A DNA stretch of 37,407 bases from Nitrososphaeraceae archaeon (GTDB taxonomy: Archaea; Thermoproteota; Nitrososphaeria; Nitrososphaerales; Nitrososphaeraceae): NCBI GenBank assembly GCA_009377575.1, contig WHTU01000030.1, forward strand, positions 1 through 37,407, in the 5' to 3' direction. The number at the start of each line of letters is the position of its first letter. The stretch's first letter is position 1. The notes under the pieces are model-generated. The model made no database searches. It had not been told where the DNA came from and worked only from the letters and a program-made list of their open reading frames with translations. Below are positions 8,074 to 16,264 of the stretch, piece by piece. A program made the position numbers and the translations under genes.

Positions 8074-8272
8074 GCACCAATAACTCACCAACTTGCGATA
8101 TAATCAGTGAGATACTAGATGCACGGGGAGAGTCTCAATATGATTTACAGAAGCAGAATGCATTATGAGTTTCTGTTAGGTTTCCGGGTGTTCTTATGCT
8201 GTAAAGCTCGGTCGACAGACAGCTAAATATGATATAAAGCTATTGACTCTCGTATTTTGTTAACAGCAGTTT

Positions 8273-8983
8273 TCAATGCAATTGAATATCAATTGCATGT
8301 TCAGAGCCTGTAAACGATGACGAACCGCCTATTTCATTACTCCCAATCTTTATTGATTTACTACCAATTGATATTGGGAAACCATTAAAATATAACCTAC
8401 CAGTTATGAAAACTTCTTCGTTCTTTATCCCAATGTCGAATAGTATATTCCGACTTGCACAGTATATTTTAAGCTGTTGTGGTTTGTACTGAATATCCCA
8501 CGCATACCTCTTGTCTACTAACCAGTTATTTTCATGAATTATCGCAATAAACCCATTTAATATATCAAACAGATTTACATCTAATAATAGGAACCCATCC
8601 TCTTGCTTCGTAATTGAAATTAGATCGAAGTCATTAGCGGTCATAATCCTATGGGTATCAGTGAAATTAACAGACCCCAAATGAACAATAGTCTTTTCAC
8701 CTGTAATCAGAAATCGTTTACCAATGGTTTGTCTCTTTTTGTTGAACGGCTCTTTTTTAACTTGTCTCAAATACCATTTTTGAAATCTACCGATATCCGC
8801 TTCGGTGTGACAGTTTGGACACAATGCAACCATATCTTCTGGCGGGAATTGGCGTGTAAGACTGTACTCGATGATGTGGGCATTTTCTATGAGTGGATTA
8901 CCACATATCGCACAACCGAATCCCGCTTCTTGTCTAAGATGTCTTCGAATATTAGCTGGTGCTGTCCTACATCTCTTATACAT
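8273..8983 (-). CDS. HNH endonuclease family protein
   Basis: A 236-residue protein with an N-terminal HNH nuclease domain. Visible are CAIC (Cys24, Cys27), the AHI motif (ENAHIIEYS, His36), and LCPNCHTEAD (Cys55, Cys58, His59), which is the zinc-stabilised beta-beta-alpha metal fold cutting DNA phosphodiesters. Residues 70-236 are beta-rich with no recognised family and may bind DNA or recognise a substrate. HNH nucleases are common in mobile elements as homing, packaging or defence enzymes; no terminase or modification methylase is nearby to choose among them. The ATG at 8981-8983 fits; a small ORF ends 21 bases upstream on the same strand and may be co-transcribed. Confidence 0.85.
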   Translation of the reverse strand: MYKRCRTAPANIRRHLRQEAGFGCAICGNPLIENAHIIEYSLTRQFPPEDMVALCPNCHTEADIGRFQKWYLRQVKKEPFNKKRQTIGKRFLITGEKTIVHLGSVNFTDTHRIMTANDFDLISITKQEDGFLLLDVNLFDILNGFIAIIHENNWLVDKRYAWDIQYKPQQLKIYCASRNILFDIGIKNEEVFITGRLYFNGFPISIGSKSIKIGSNEIGGSSSFTGSEHAIDIQLH

Positions 8984-9004
8984 CGGTTAAGAGAGAAAAT
9001 AGTG

Positions 9005-9196
9005 TTATTCGTCCAATATATCATTAATGACTCTCAATACCTGCCTATATGCAATGTCTTTGCCGTCCCAGAACGTCCCATTATTATGTTCAGCATTAGT
9101 TGTTAGCAACTCAATGACTTTTTTAAATATGAAACGGGCAGTTTTTTTATCTAGAGATTGAGTTTTTTTTTGGCAATCTAAATCAATGTAACCCAT
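9005..9196 (-). CDS. Small hypothetical protein
   Basis: A 63-residue protein, charged and helical (LDKKTARFIFKKVIELL, then VLRVINDILDE), with no known motif. The ATG at 9194-9196 is clear, and the gene ends 21 bases before the HNH nuclease gene on the same strand, suggesting co-transcription. It could be a partner or regulator of that nuclease, but nothing in the sequence shows this. Confidence 0.5.
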   Translation of the reverse strand: MGYIDLDCQKKTQSLDKKTARFIFKKVIELLTTNAEHNNGTFWDGKDIAYRQVLRVINDILDE

Positions 9197-9373
9197 TTGT
9201 TTTCACCCCTCGATTTTAATTCCGTACTTACCCGCTGGTAAATCTCCGATACTATGATGCTTCAGTATACAGTTATGATAAATCGGATATCCGGTTAGTA
9301 TCGAAGTTGTCTTCATGTACTACACATAATGGACCTGGGCGACTTTATTGTGAAACTTACTCATCATATCATT

Positions 9374-11689
9374 TTACTGGCTCGTAGAATTGTAAATATT
9401 CAACGACTTCAACATCAGAGATTCATGCAGCTTGGCATCTTTGTATTTGATATGATGTTCTATTGTCTCCAAATGGATGTTTCGAAAATGCGGGTGCAGG
9501 GTACAGTAATAAAAAGAATGATTGTCTATCCTGATTATCGACTTACACGGGCTTGCATCTAACGTATGTAGAGTAGGAGGGCGATATGGTAGCCCGTCAT
9601 CATAGAAAAACTCTTCAATGATTTCCCTAGTTAAGTTAATAGTTGATTGTTTTGGTGTATGGGATAGATGGGATACATGGGATAGATTTGTGGTGGTGGT
9701 AGTATTATGTGCTAAAGTTGAAACAGCTTTTCTTAACTGACTATTAGAATTAGAGAGAGATTGCTTAGTTTCAAACATTTGTGAGTTAGCGTTATGATGA
9801 TTCGTTGATGATGGGCAAATGGTAGAACCATCACTATCTAGATCTTTATTATCATTAGTTTCCTCACGGCCACCTAGGCCATCTTTATCTTCTCTAATAT
9901 CTATCCCATCATCCCCATCTATCCCAATGCTTTGATTACTGCCCAGTTTTTTAATATTCATATCGTCAGACTCTGGTATTTCTGGATCTGTGGTATGTGT
10001 ATCATGGTTATCTCCCAAGTTGTCTTTATCTATCCCATCTATCCCAACGTCCCCATCTATTTGATTGTCTTCGAGTTTTACTGTTTCATTTGAGCTATTA
10101 TTTGATACATCATCGCTATTACTACTATCTAACTTCTCAGTCGACACATTTACATCAGTAGATTTAGAGCTATGATTATCTTCGACAAACACATCCATTC
10201 CATATCTAGAATCATCCCCATCATCCCCATCTATCCCAATTGCTGAGTCGATGGAAACCTCATAAGTCATCTTTAGCCGTTCCAATATTTCACTATTGAA
10301 GACTATCATGTTCGCATCTCCATGATGCCCTAGTTTGTTTGCTCCAAAATTTTCTGTTAGTATCTTCGTAACTTGTTTCTGACTGATGGTTCCATATCGT
10401 TGAGTCGAATATGAACACGGTCTTGATAGAATATCTTCACCATCTAACTCAGATTTTAGTTTGTTCCATATATCAGACGATTTTATCTGGAGAGAATTAT
10501 TCTCTCTTATTAGTCTCTTAACGAGTCCATACAAATATGAGTACAGAGTATCCATCTGCCTTCCTCTACGTTCTAAAATATAATGTCTAATCGCAGACTT
10601 AATCTCTGGCCAAACACCTTCACCATGATACATTCGTATTAATGAAATGAAAAGTTGTTTTTCTCGCCTTTTCAGATGGATTTTGGGTATGAGGATTGGT
10701 TTAAATCGGTGAATTATTCTATGGATAAATAACAAGTTCCGTGTATGCTCTAATCGATCTAATAATTGCTGATATTCCTGCTCTCCTGCAGGACTAACTA
10801 TTTCCGCAATATCATATTTCGGATTACCGTCATAGCAATTAATTGGTACAGTACGTTCATTGAAACCATTGGCTGTAACAGAGTCAGGTAATCGCTCGCC
10901 AGCAAAAGCCTTATGACAAAATGTGAAATACGCATTTTGAATTCTGCCATTATGGGTGTCAGTGCGTGCTACCTTACCACCGGTAATGTAACCAGTTTTA
11001 TATATTTCCATAAGCCTATTATTTTCGTCGATAGTATTAGCTTCATCTATACATAAGGTTCCTATCGCTTCCTCTTGACTTCCGAGAAATTGATAGATGT
11101 TTGCAGGTGTCATATCAGTACTCATAAACGTTCGATAGCCTAGTAATTTTATTAGAGTTAGATTATTACTCTTACCTGAGCCGGGTTTTCCAATAAAAAA
11201 CAGGTAATGTGTCAATCCAAGTCGGTCTTGGTAATATGTATATGTGATATCAGCTGATAAGAGTGTGATATGATTCTCATCTCCAACGATAAATAGTTTG
11301 CAATGGGATTTTACATTAGTATATAGATCACTTAATGACATATTTTGAGCTTCATTTCCAAAATCAAAAATCTCTTGTTCCGACGAAAATGAATATGGTT
11401 TAGATAGGTATGTCTCTTTTTTCAATGGTTTTAAAATTTTACCTTCCACGTTTACGGAACTTTTTATGGATATTGAACTAGAATCTCTCTCAACAACGAG
11501 AAACATTGGCTGTCCTGCAATTAAAATAGCTTCTGCGAGAAAGTCTGCAGATGAATACCTTATAGCATAGGAGGTGCCAGATCCGCTGTTATCGTTGCCG
11601 CTATCACTATTATTATTACTACCTTTACTACCACTATCATCATTATTGCTATTAGACGTACGCCCAATAAGATCTTCAGGTTTTCTCAT
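9374..11689 (-). CDS. P-loop replication ATPase/helicase of a mobile element
   Basis: A 771-residue protein. After a Ser/Asn/Asp low-complexity tail (residues 11-40) comes an ATPase core: Walker A GKPGSGKS (167-174), Walker B TLCIDEAN (212-218), then a probable sensor and arginine finger (FTFCHKAFAGERLPD and NGFNERTVPI, Arg279). This resembles AAA+/SF3-like helicases of plasmids and viruses. Residues of about 480-690 are an acidic Asp/Asn/Ser linker, and the C terminus has a Cys/His cluster (SFYYCTLHPHFRNIHLETIE, then HH), probably a zinc finger. It is the likely replication initiator or helicase of the element and is translated directly after 11693-12211 (3 bases apart). The linker DNA contains repeated 9-bp units, described separately. 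The exact helicase family is not certain. Confidence 0.75.
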   Translation of the reverse strand: MRKPEDLIGRTSNSNNDDSGSKGSNNNSDSGNDNSGSGTSYAIRYSSADFLAEAILIAGQPMFLVVERDSSSISIKSSVNVEGKILKPLKKETYLSKPYSFSSEQEIFDFGNEAQNMSLSDLYTNVKSHCKLFIVGDENHITLLSADITYTYYQDRLGLTHYLFFIGKPGSGKSNNLTLIKLLGYRTFMSTDMTPANIYQFLGSQEEAIGTLCIDEANTIDENNRLMEIYKTGYITGGKVARTDTHNGRIQNAYFTFCHKAFAGERLPDSVTANGFNERTVPINCYDGNPKYDIAEIVSPAGEQEYQQLLDRLEHTRNLLFIHRIIHRFKPILIPKIHLKRREKQLFISLIRMYHGEGVWPEIKSAIRHYILERRGRQMDTLYSYLYGLVKRLIRENNSLQIKSSDIWNKLKSELDGEDILSRPCSYSTQRYGTISQKQVTKILTENFGANKLGHHGDANMIVFNSEILERLKMTYEVSIDSAIGIDGDDGDDSRYGMDVFVEDNHSSKSTDVNVSTEKLDSSNSDDVSNNSSNETVKLEDNQIDGDVGIDGIDKDNLGDNHDTHTTDPEIPESDDMNIKKLGSNQSIGIDGDDGIDIREDKDGLGGREETNDNKDLDSDGSTICPSSTNHHNANSQMFETKQSLSNSNSQLRKAVSTLAHNTTTTTNLSHVSHLSHTPKQSTINLTREIIEEFFYDDGLPYRPPTLHTLDASPCKSIIRIDNHSFYYCTLHPHFRNIHLETIEHHIKYKDAKLHESLMLKSLNIYNSTSQ
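9661..10237. repeat. Four clusters of tandem 9-bp units (possible iterons)
   Basis: The 9-mer ATCTATCCC and close variants occur in four tandem clusters inside the ATPase gene. They are at 9661-9687 (three units, inverted, as GGGATAGAT/GGGATACAT), 9899-9925 (three units), 10028-10063 (four units, the last two degenerate) and 10211-10237 (three units). Three clusters are read on the coding strand as Gly-Ile-Asp/Gly-Asp-Asp; the inverted one is read as Leu-Ser-His. The DNA unit is thus kept although the peptide differs. Confidence 0.8.
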
Positions 11690-11692
11690 AAG

Positions 11693-12211
11693 CTATTCAA
11701 CTATTTTCCATCGTAACCGATTTCTGATACTAAGATTGTATTGCTGCTCACTGGTTATACATTCAAACACCTTCCCAATAGCATCCCGTATTACATCATC
11801 CAGTATTTCGTCGTCAAGCTCTGCTAATTCCTGTTTGATCTTGTCATCTTGTATATGGGAAAGATGTAGGATGAAAACAGGAGTTGGCATATAAAATAAG
11901 ATTCGTGCATGGCGCTCGTATGTTCGCTTTATGAGCCCTGTTTTTTCATCTAGATATGTATGCCTTACTATATTCAGAAATAAGCCTTCAATCAGTCTGT
12001 CTATCGTAAGATCGTCTGTCTTTTCCATGATGTCGTAACCAAAACATTTATGGTGTTTGCCATCGTAATCCCATGGAATTAAATTTCCATTATCATCAAG
12101 TTTTGTAGGGCTATATACAATTATCTTGTAACATTTGACACATCTGGAAAGACTATGCCCACCAATATCATCGATGATAGATTTATTAGTACTACTAATA
12201 TTATGATCCAT
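11693..12211 (-). CDS. Zinc-finger hypothetical protein of the element
   Basis: About 172 residues from the ATG at 12209-12211; an ATG six codons upstream would lengthen the overlap with the preceding gene. A CVKC pair and a later HHKC (about 30 residues on) could bind one zinc. The C-terminal two thirds is mixed alpha/beta with an aromatic strand (ARILFYMPTPVFILHLS) and an acidic helix. The gene overlaps the end of 12201-12467 and ends 3 bases before the ATPase gene, so the three form one operon. It probably supports replication of the element; no named family. Confidence 0.6.
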   Translation of the reverse strand: MDHNISSTNKSIIDDIGGHSLSRCVKCYKIIVYSPTKLDDNGNLIPWDYDGKHHKCFGYDIMEKTDDLTIDRLIEGLFLNIVRHTYLDEKTGLIKRTYERHARILFYMPTPVFILHLSHIQDDKIKQELAELDDEILDDVIRDAIGKVFECITSEQQYNLSIRNRLRWKIVE

Positions 12212-12467
12212 AAGTCTCTGAATAGCCACTCGATGTCATAGATTCGGAAACTCGGGTATCGAGTGAGTTTTTATTTTTTATTTCAACCTCGGGGAACTTC
12301 GATTTGATGTCAATCCGCTCTTGTTTCATAAGACGGATCATCTTTGGTAGATAGATAGTCATTTTACAACGTGGACAACATGCAATGTATTTGCTGTTTC
12401 CACGATACTGCCATTGATAATTACACCGATGACAGATACATTCTAAACTTTTTGTTTCAACTTGCAT
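12201..12467 (-). CDS. Zinc-ribbon protein, first gene of replication operon
   Basis: An 88-residue protein with a zinc ribbon at residues 10-36: CHRCNYQWQYRG, then ACCPRCKMTIYLPK. This pattern (CxxC-x-x-x-W-x-Y-x-G followed by CPxC) resembles small ribbon proteins I associate with thaumarchaeal mobile elements and chromosomes. The C-terminal part is charged and Ser-rich. It is the promoter-proximal gene of the operon with 11693-12211 and the ATPase, and it overlaps the next gene by about 11 bases, indicating coupled translation. Likely a DNA-binding accessory or regulator. Confidence 0.7.
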   Translation of the reverse strand: MQVETKSLECICHRCNYQWQYRGNSKYIACCPRCKMTIYLPKMIRLMKQERIDIKSKFPEVEIKNKNSLDTRVSESMTSSGYSETYGS

Positions 12468-12800
12468 TAAGCTTGTGTGGTTTTCAGTTTGTATTGCTAG
12501 ATTGAGTTATTTATAGTTAACATGATTGATCGTATGAATACTGAATATCTATGTATAGTTCATATCAGAAGATTATGCGGCCTAAACTAACATATTACTG
12601 ATGATGATTACAGTTTTTACACACAGCAGCATGTATTGAATATATGAGATCATCTAAGCTTTCAGTCGCATTAACTTGCGCTCAACTTCGAGCGTGCCGC
12701 TCGTTTTGACATAATAAATGATGCGTTATTTCGAGGTGTTTGAACTTTGACGACCCCCAGAGGTTCAGGTTTTATGAGCAGACGGCTCTTAATCCGGGGT
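12468..12800. other. Intergenic region behind the integrase; candidate att area
   Basis: About 330 bases without a gene. It holds a short perfect hairpin, GAGCG-TGC-CGCTC (12690-12702), followed by GTTTTGAC. Next to the integrase stop, at 12751-12800, is a segment with a tRNA-Lys-like anticodon region (GAGCAGACGGCTCTTAATCC) but no matching acceptor or T arm. Attachment sites often lie next to an integrase gene, so this is where I would look for one. It also contains the promoter of the operon starting at 12467. Confidence 0.35.
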
Positions 12801-14015
12801 TCATTTTCTGCTAGATGTAGAAAATCTCGTTAATAGTTCACGCATGGATTTCATTTCTGTCTCATTTTCTCGAATATGTTGATCTTGTAACTCTTTTTCT
12901 CTTTGTAACTTTTCGACAGTTTTTTTAATCGAATCCTGTTCAATGCTTCTGCTGGTAAGCAGCTCTTGAAGTTGTTCCAATCTAGGCATGTTTTTTTGTT
13001 TATCTTCATAATCAGTGATTTGACTTCGGAGTCTATGCTCATCAGTAATGGTTAATGAATTAACAGCCTTCATATATTCGAGCTTAATCTGTTTGCATGA
13101 TTCCTCGTTATTTTCGTCGTAATAGGCCTCGTCCAGTCCAACGCTATGTCCCATCATCAGCTCTTTGAACTCTCCGTCAACTTTGGAGTTTACTAATGCA
13201 GTATCAAAAAATTTTCTCGCAGCATGATCTGGTTGCAGCTCCTCAAAAGCAAGACCAGCTTTTCGAATTAAATGCCTAATCTGTTTATTTATCGCCCGTT
13301 CTCTGGGACATTTGGGCGCATTTATTCTCTTAGAGTAGATGGAGTATTTGTCCCTGATAAGGCACGATCTCTCATTTATTTTCTCACCTAGTTTTCTCCT
13401 CTGTTCCAAATATTCATCAATTGTCAACATACATTCGGGGGTAACCAGCGTAACATATCTTGACTTCTTACTCTCTCCGTACACGGTTAATACACCCAAA
13501 CCCTCATCCAGTCTCTCTAGTGATTTGATAGTTAAAGAGGGAATAGCTCCAACTCTAATGCCACCCGAAGCCATCAGTAAGATAACACATCTATCTCTAA
13601 GGTCAGCTAAAGAGATAAGTTTTGAGAGCTCCTGTCTAGTATATGATCTAAACTCATTTGTTACCTCATCTGGATATAATTTGGCTATCTTATTCCACGG
13701 TAAATTGATTTCATGTTCATTTAGAAATGATTTAACGCCAGCAAGATACTGCTTTATACTATTGACGGACATCTCGCCCATTTTTGGCTTACCTGCGATT
13801 TTTTTACTCTTATTCCTCAATTCTAAGGTATAGTTTATTACCATTTGTTTGAGTTCTTCAGATCTTCTCTTAACTAAATCATCAGGGTTTGTGTGATAGA
13901 ATTTACAGAATAATGAGAGATGAACTGCATATACTGCCTTTGTGCTTTCTGATCTTAAACCATCGAGCCAAAGGTTGCATGATTTATACCTAGATATAGA
14001 TGTAATAACGTTCAT
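12801..14015 (-). CDS. Tyrosine recombinase (integrase)
   Basis: A complete 404-residue site-specific recombinase. Residues 1-120 form the core-binding SAM-like domain. The catalytic domain shows all the expected residues: Arg154 (ASGGIRVGAIPSL), Lys183/184 (YGESKKSRYV), His264-x-x-Arg267 (PDHAARKFFD), His290 (MMGHSVGLDEAYYDEN) and the nucleophile Tyr299 (or Tyr298). A C-terminal extension of about 75 residues is a coiled coil (LEQLQELLTSRS and TVEKLQREKELQDQHI). The enzyme breaks and rejoins DNA through a covalent phosphotyrosine link, integrating or excising an element. The gene is not split, unlike integrases of the fusellovirus type that are divided on integration. It lies at one end of the element block; the ATG at 14013-14015 is good. 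Confidence 0.92.
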   Translation of the reverse strand: MNVITSISRYKSCNLWLDGLRSESTKAVYAVHLSLFCKFYHTNPDDLVKRRSEELKQMVINYTLELRNKSKKIAGKPKMGEMSVNSIKQYLAGVKSFLNEHEINLPWNKIAKLYPDEVTNEFRSYTRQELSKLISLADLRDRCVILLMASGGIRVGAIPSLTIKSLERLDEGLGVLTVYGESKKSRYVTLVTPECMLTIDEYLEQRRKLGEKINERSCLIRDKYSIYSKRINAPKCPRERAINKQIRHLIRKAGLAFEELQPDHAARKFFDTALVNSKVDGEFKELMMGHSVGLDEAYYDENNEESCKQIKLEYMKAVNSLTITDEHRLRSQITDYEDKQKNMPRLEQLQELLTSRSIEQDSIKKTVEKLQREKELQDQHIRENETEMKSMRELLTRFSTSSRK

Positions 14016-14234
14016 GTATATTGCAGGTTTGTAAAGTTCAACTATTAAACGTATTATTTAATTCAGTTAATGCACATTAAGTGTCCAATATCAAAGTGTG
14101 GATATGGGAAAGTAGTCGCTCGACGCCATACACTCCGGAAAGCAACTGAACATTCTGCGCAATAAGAATGTCTTTGCCGTGCAAAATGGACAAGCGCAAG
14201 AATACTTAAGTAAATTTGAGGAGTAAATATACCA

Positions 14235-14801
14235 ATGAGAAGGACGCATAGCCCAGGCACTACCAGTTCATCTAACCCCACATCGAGCGCACAGCTAAAA
14301 AATGAAGCAGAAGAAACTGCTAAAGCTGTCAAAAATGTAGCAAAGGTAATACGAGACGCAGCTATTTCCACACGAGAAGCGGTCAAAGCATTTAGTGATA
14401 GTGGTGTTGTTATGGAGCTCGCTGAATCAATACAAGCAGCAGCGTTGGCAGCTAGAGACACAGCACAAGGCGTCAGTGCTACAACCAGAGAGCTTCGTGA
14501 AAATCGAACTGCGCCTGAAGTCGCTGGTGCTGTACAACAAACGTTGTCATCGGTGGAAGAAACAGGAGACATAGTTAATCAGACAGCAGAGCAAATTTCA
14601 AAGGCTGCCCCCAGAAAGACAGGAACATCTGTAAAGGTAGTCAACAGGATAACGAAATCAAGAAGACTCACCGCTTCGAAGCATGCTAGGAAACCATCAA
14701 CAACGGATAAGACTAAAGCTCAAAATGAATCCAAGAGATTGAAAAAAAAGACCAATATGACAACCAAAGTTAAGAAGAAGAAGAAGAATAAGAAGAAATG
14801 A
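14235..14801 (+). CDS. Helical protein with Lys-rich C-terminal tail
   Basis: A 188-residue protein. Residues 20-125 are a chain of Ala-rich amphipathic helices (EAEETAKAVKNVAKVIRDAA, TREAVKAF, then IQAAALAARDTAQG). The last 65 residues are basic and end in runs of Lys (KKKKKNKKK). There is no signal peptide or enzyme motif. The layout resembles histone H1-like or nucleoid proteins in charge pattern, and phasin-like helical proteins in the first part; neither is proven. ATG at 14235 is preceded by GAGGAG, a good ribosome binding site. It lies just outside the integrase on the opposite strand. Confidence 0.65.
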   Translation: MRRTHSPGTTSSSNPTSSAQLKNEAEETAKAVKNVAKVIRDAAISTREAVKAFSDSGVVMELAESIQAAALAARDTAQGVSATTRELRENRTAPEVAGAVQQTLSSVEETGDIVNQTAEQISKAAPRKTGTSVKVVNRITKSRRLTASKHARKPSTTDKTKAQNESKRLKKKTNMTTKVKKKKKNKKK

Positions 14802-15230
14802 TTGTCGAAGCGACAAGCAGATGTGGTAGGTCGTGACGTGTAAAATAGTGTATTTGAAATTTGCTTGATCGAAAAATATTATTTCTTGCTACGAATGAAT
14901 TGAGAAATCTTCAGCGACTGCGAAAGAATTTTTTATCCCGTGTGGTCGAATTAATAATGCTAAAAATAGCTCAGCACTTCATGCTTTAGCTTCACCACAA
15001 CCACCAATTATGCATCTAACACCTATCAGAGTTTCCATTACCATTTCCATAATTTTAAAACAGACAGAAGGTGAGCAAATTATTAGATCGTATTTTCTAG
15101 AACTTCAGGGAGATCTATGCTTCTCCCCGTTTGAAACACTTGAGATTTTAGAACATTTTTCTCTGACCTCTGTATTTAACTCTGTATTCATACCAGTCTC
15201 CCTCGATCTATTTTCCCAGTATTCCCAATA
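14802..15230. other. Intergenic, no supported gene
   Basis: About 430 bases between two convergent genes. A 74-residue open frame at 15010-15234 has no recognisable motif, no ribosome binding site and an unlikely composition, so I do not call it. I saw no strong repeat or RNA. Confidence 0.4.
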
Positions 15231-15857
15231 TTAGAATACATTCCGGCATTCTGCAGACCGTATAACGTTCGTATCACCACTTTCTACGATTCGCTTAATA
15301 CCTGATTGCATGAAACTACTGATATTCTGAACGATCTCTCTGTTCTCATCTTCAGAAAGAAATGCGTTGGGTCGTATTCCTATACTGCTTTTTACTGTAT
15401 TATTCAGAGGATCAAAATCTTGAATAGTTAATCCTTCTACAAGACGTTTGAATTGCACCTTTGGTACATTTCCATCTACAATATATTTGTCAACGTTGCC
15501 CTTATTTTCAGGTATATTACCTATTCTATTGCTCTTGGTTATTTCGAGATTACAGAGAGCGCTAAACTTTGAGATTTCATCTTTTGTTCCGCTGAAACTG
15601 ATTGGTATTAAGTCAACATGTGATTCCATCGCATCCAATTGCAGTCCTAAAATCCTTATTGCTCTTTGTGCATCCAAATTCTTATATTGATTAAACGCTG
15701 AGCCGACCAATTCAAAGCATAAGCCATCGACATTCACATTCACATTCTTCTTAGGATAAAAACTGTATGCAAGAAAAAAACTTATGATACCCCCAATCGC
15801 TAGAATAATGATGATTGGAATGGCGAGTCTGTGAAAATCAACCAAGTGGCCTGGCAA
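15231..15857 (-). CDS. Membrane-anchored extracytoplasmic protein
   Basis: A 208-residue protein with one N-terminal membrane segment (residues 11-32, LAIPIIIILAIGGIISFFLA) and a soluble domain outside the membrane of mixed alpha/beta content with three Cys. It has no recognised family. The start is TTG at 15855-15857, chosen because AAGGTG lies about 5 bases upstream and no ATG is available before the membrane segment. That ribosome binding site is inside a hairpin (15859-15884). The gene is monocistronic, with a long gap to the histidine kinase gene upstream. Confidence 0.65.
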   Translation of the reverse strand: MPGHLVDFHRLAIPIIIILAIGGIISFFLAYSFYPKKNVNVNVDGLCFELVGSAFNQYKNLDAQRAIRILGLQLDAMESHVDLIPISFSGTKDEISKFSALCNLEITKSNRIGNIPENKGNVDKYIVDGNVPKVQFKRLVEGLTIQDFDPLNNTVKSSIGIRPNAFLSEDENREIVQNISSFMQSGIKRIVESGDTNVIRSAECRNVF

Positions 15858-16264
15858 AGCACCTTATACAATTTGTAAGGCGCTACATATGATTCATACT
15901 GTTTTATACCATTTAATCCAGACTGAAAATATGTTCTGACGCGACACAGAATTTAGTACAACATTGAAAGCGATAGGAAAACCAACAAGATTTTTCATAT
16001 ATAAGACTGAAGACCAGCGTAAAAAATATTTTTATTGATCAAATTGACACTACTATGATTTCTGCAATTTGAATAGTAGAGTGTTTTTTTAACATTTGAT
16101 TGCATTTCTTACTAAAATGATCCAGTATCAAGAGATAGAAAGATAGAAAGTTTCAAGATTTGTACAGACGAAGCAAAGGTGGTCGAGAGTGATGCTACAA
16201 AGTGCCCTTTCTTTAATTAAATGCAGCTGCATCATGAACAGCTAGTAAATCCAAAGCCACAGAG
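15858..16264. other. Intergenic, no gene seen
   Basis: About 400 bases, AT-rich. It contains the hairpin described at 15859-15884 and a short purine repeat, GATAGAAAGATAGAAAG, near 16135-16151. No ORF or RNA gene was recognised. Confidence 0.4.
15859..15884 (-). promoter_or_regulatory. Hairpin covering the ribosome binding site of 15231-15857
   Basis: AGCACCTTA (15859-15867) and TAAGGCGCT (15876-15884) pair at eight of nine positions, the ninth being a possible wobble, with an 8-base loop. On the mRNA the 3' arm is the AAGGTG ribosome binding site directly before the TTG start, so folding would hide it. This could reduce translation or respond to a ligand, protein or temperature. Confidence 0.4.

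Larger units (their letters stand above)
6302..14015. mobile_element. Probable integrated plasmid-like element
   Basis: A block with the polymerase-thumb ORF, HNH nuclease, replication ATPase operon, zinc ribbons and an intact integrase at the right end, differing in content from the flanking secreted and signalling genes. No structural virus gene (major capsid, portal, terminase, packaging ATPase) and no conjugation gene was seen, so a cryptic plasmid or a reduced virus is likely. Direct repeats marking att sites were not found; the limits given are those of the gene block. A weak candidate pair is TTTGGACTTTGAC at 4462 and TTTGAACTTTGAC at 12739. Confidence 0.5.

Noticed and set aside
4462-12752. 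TTTGGACTTTGAC and TTTGAACTTTGAC as att direct repeats
   Set aside because: Only 13 bases with a mismatch in AT-rich DNA; the right copy is not at the end of the element block. Mentioned only as a weak candidate.
14063-14572. 169-residue ORF on the minus strand
   Set aside because: It lies opposite the well-supported helical protein gene at 14235-14801 and has a Ser/Ala-rich shadow composition.
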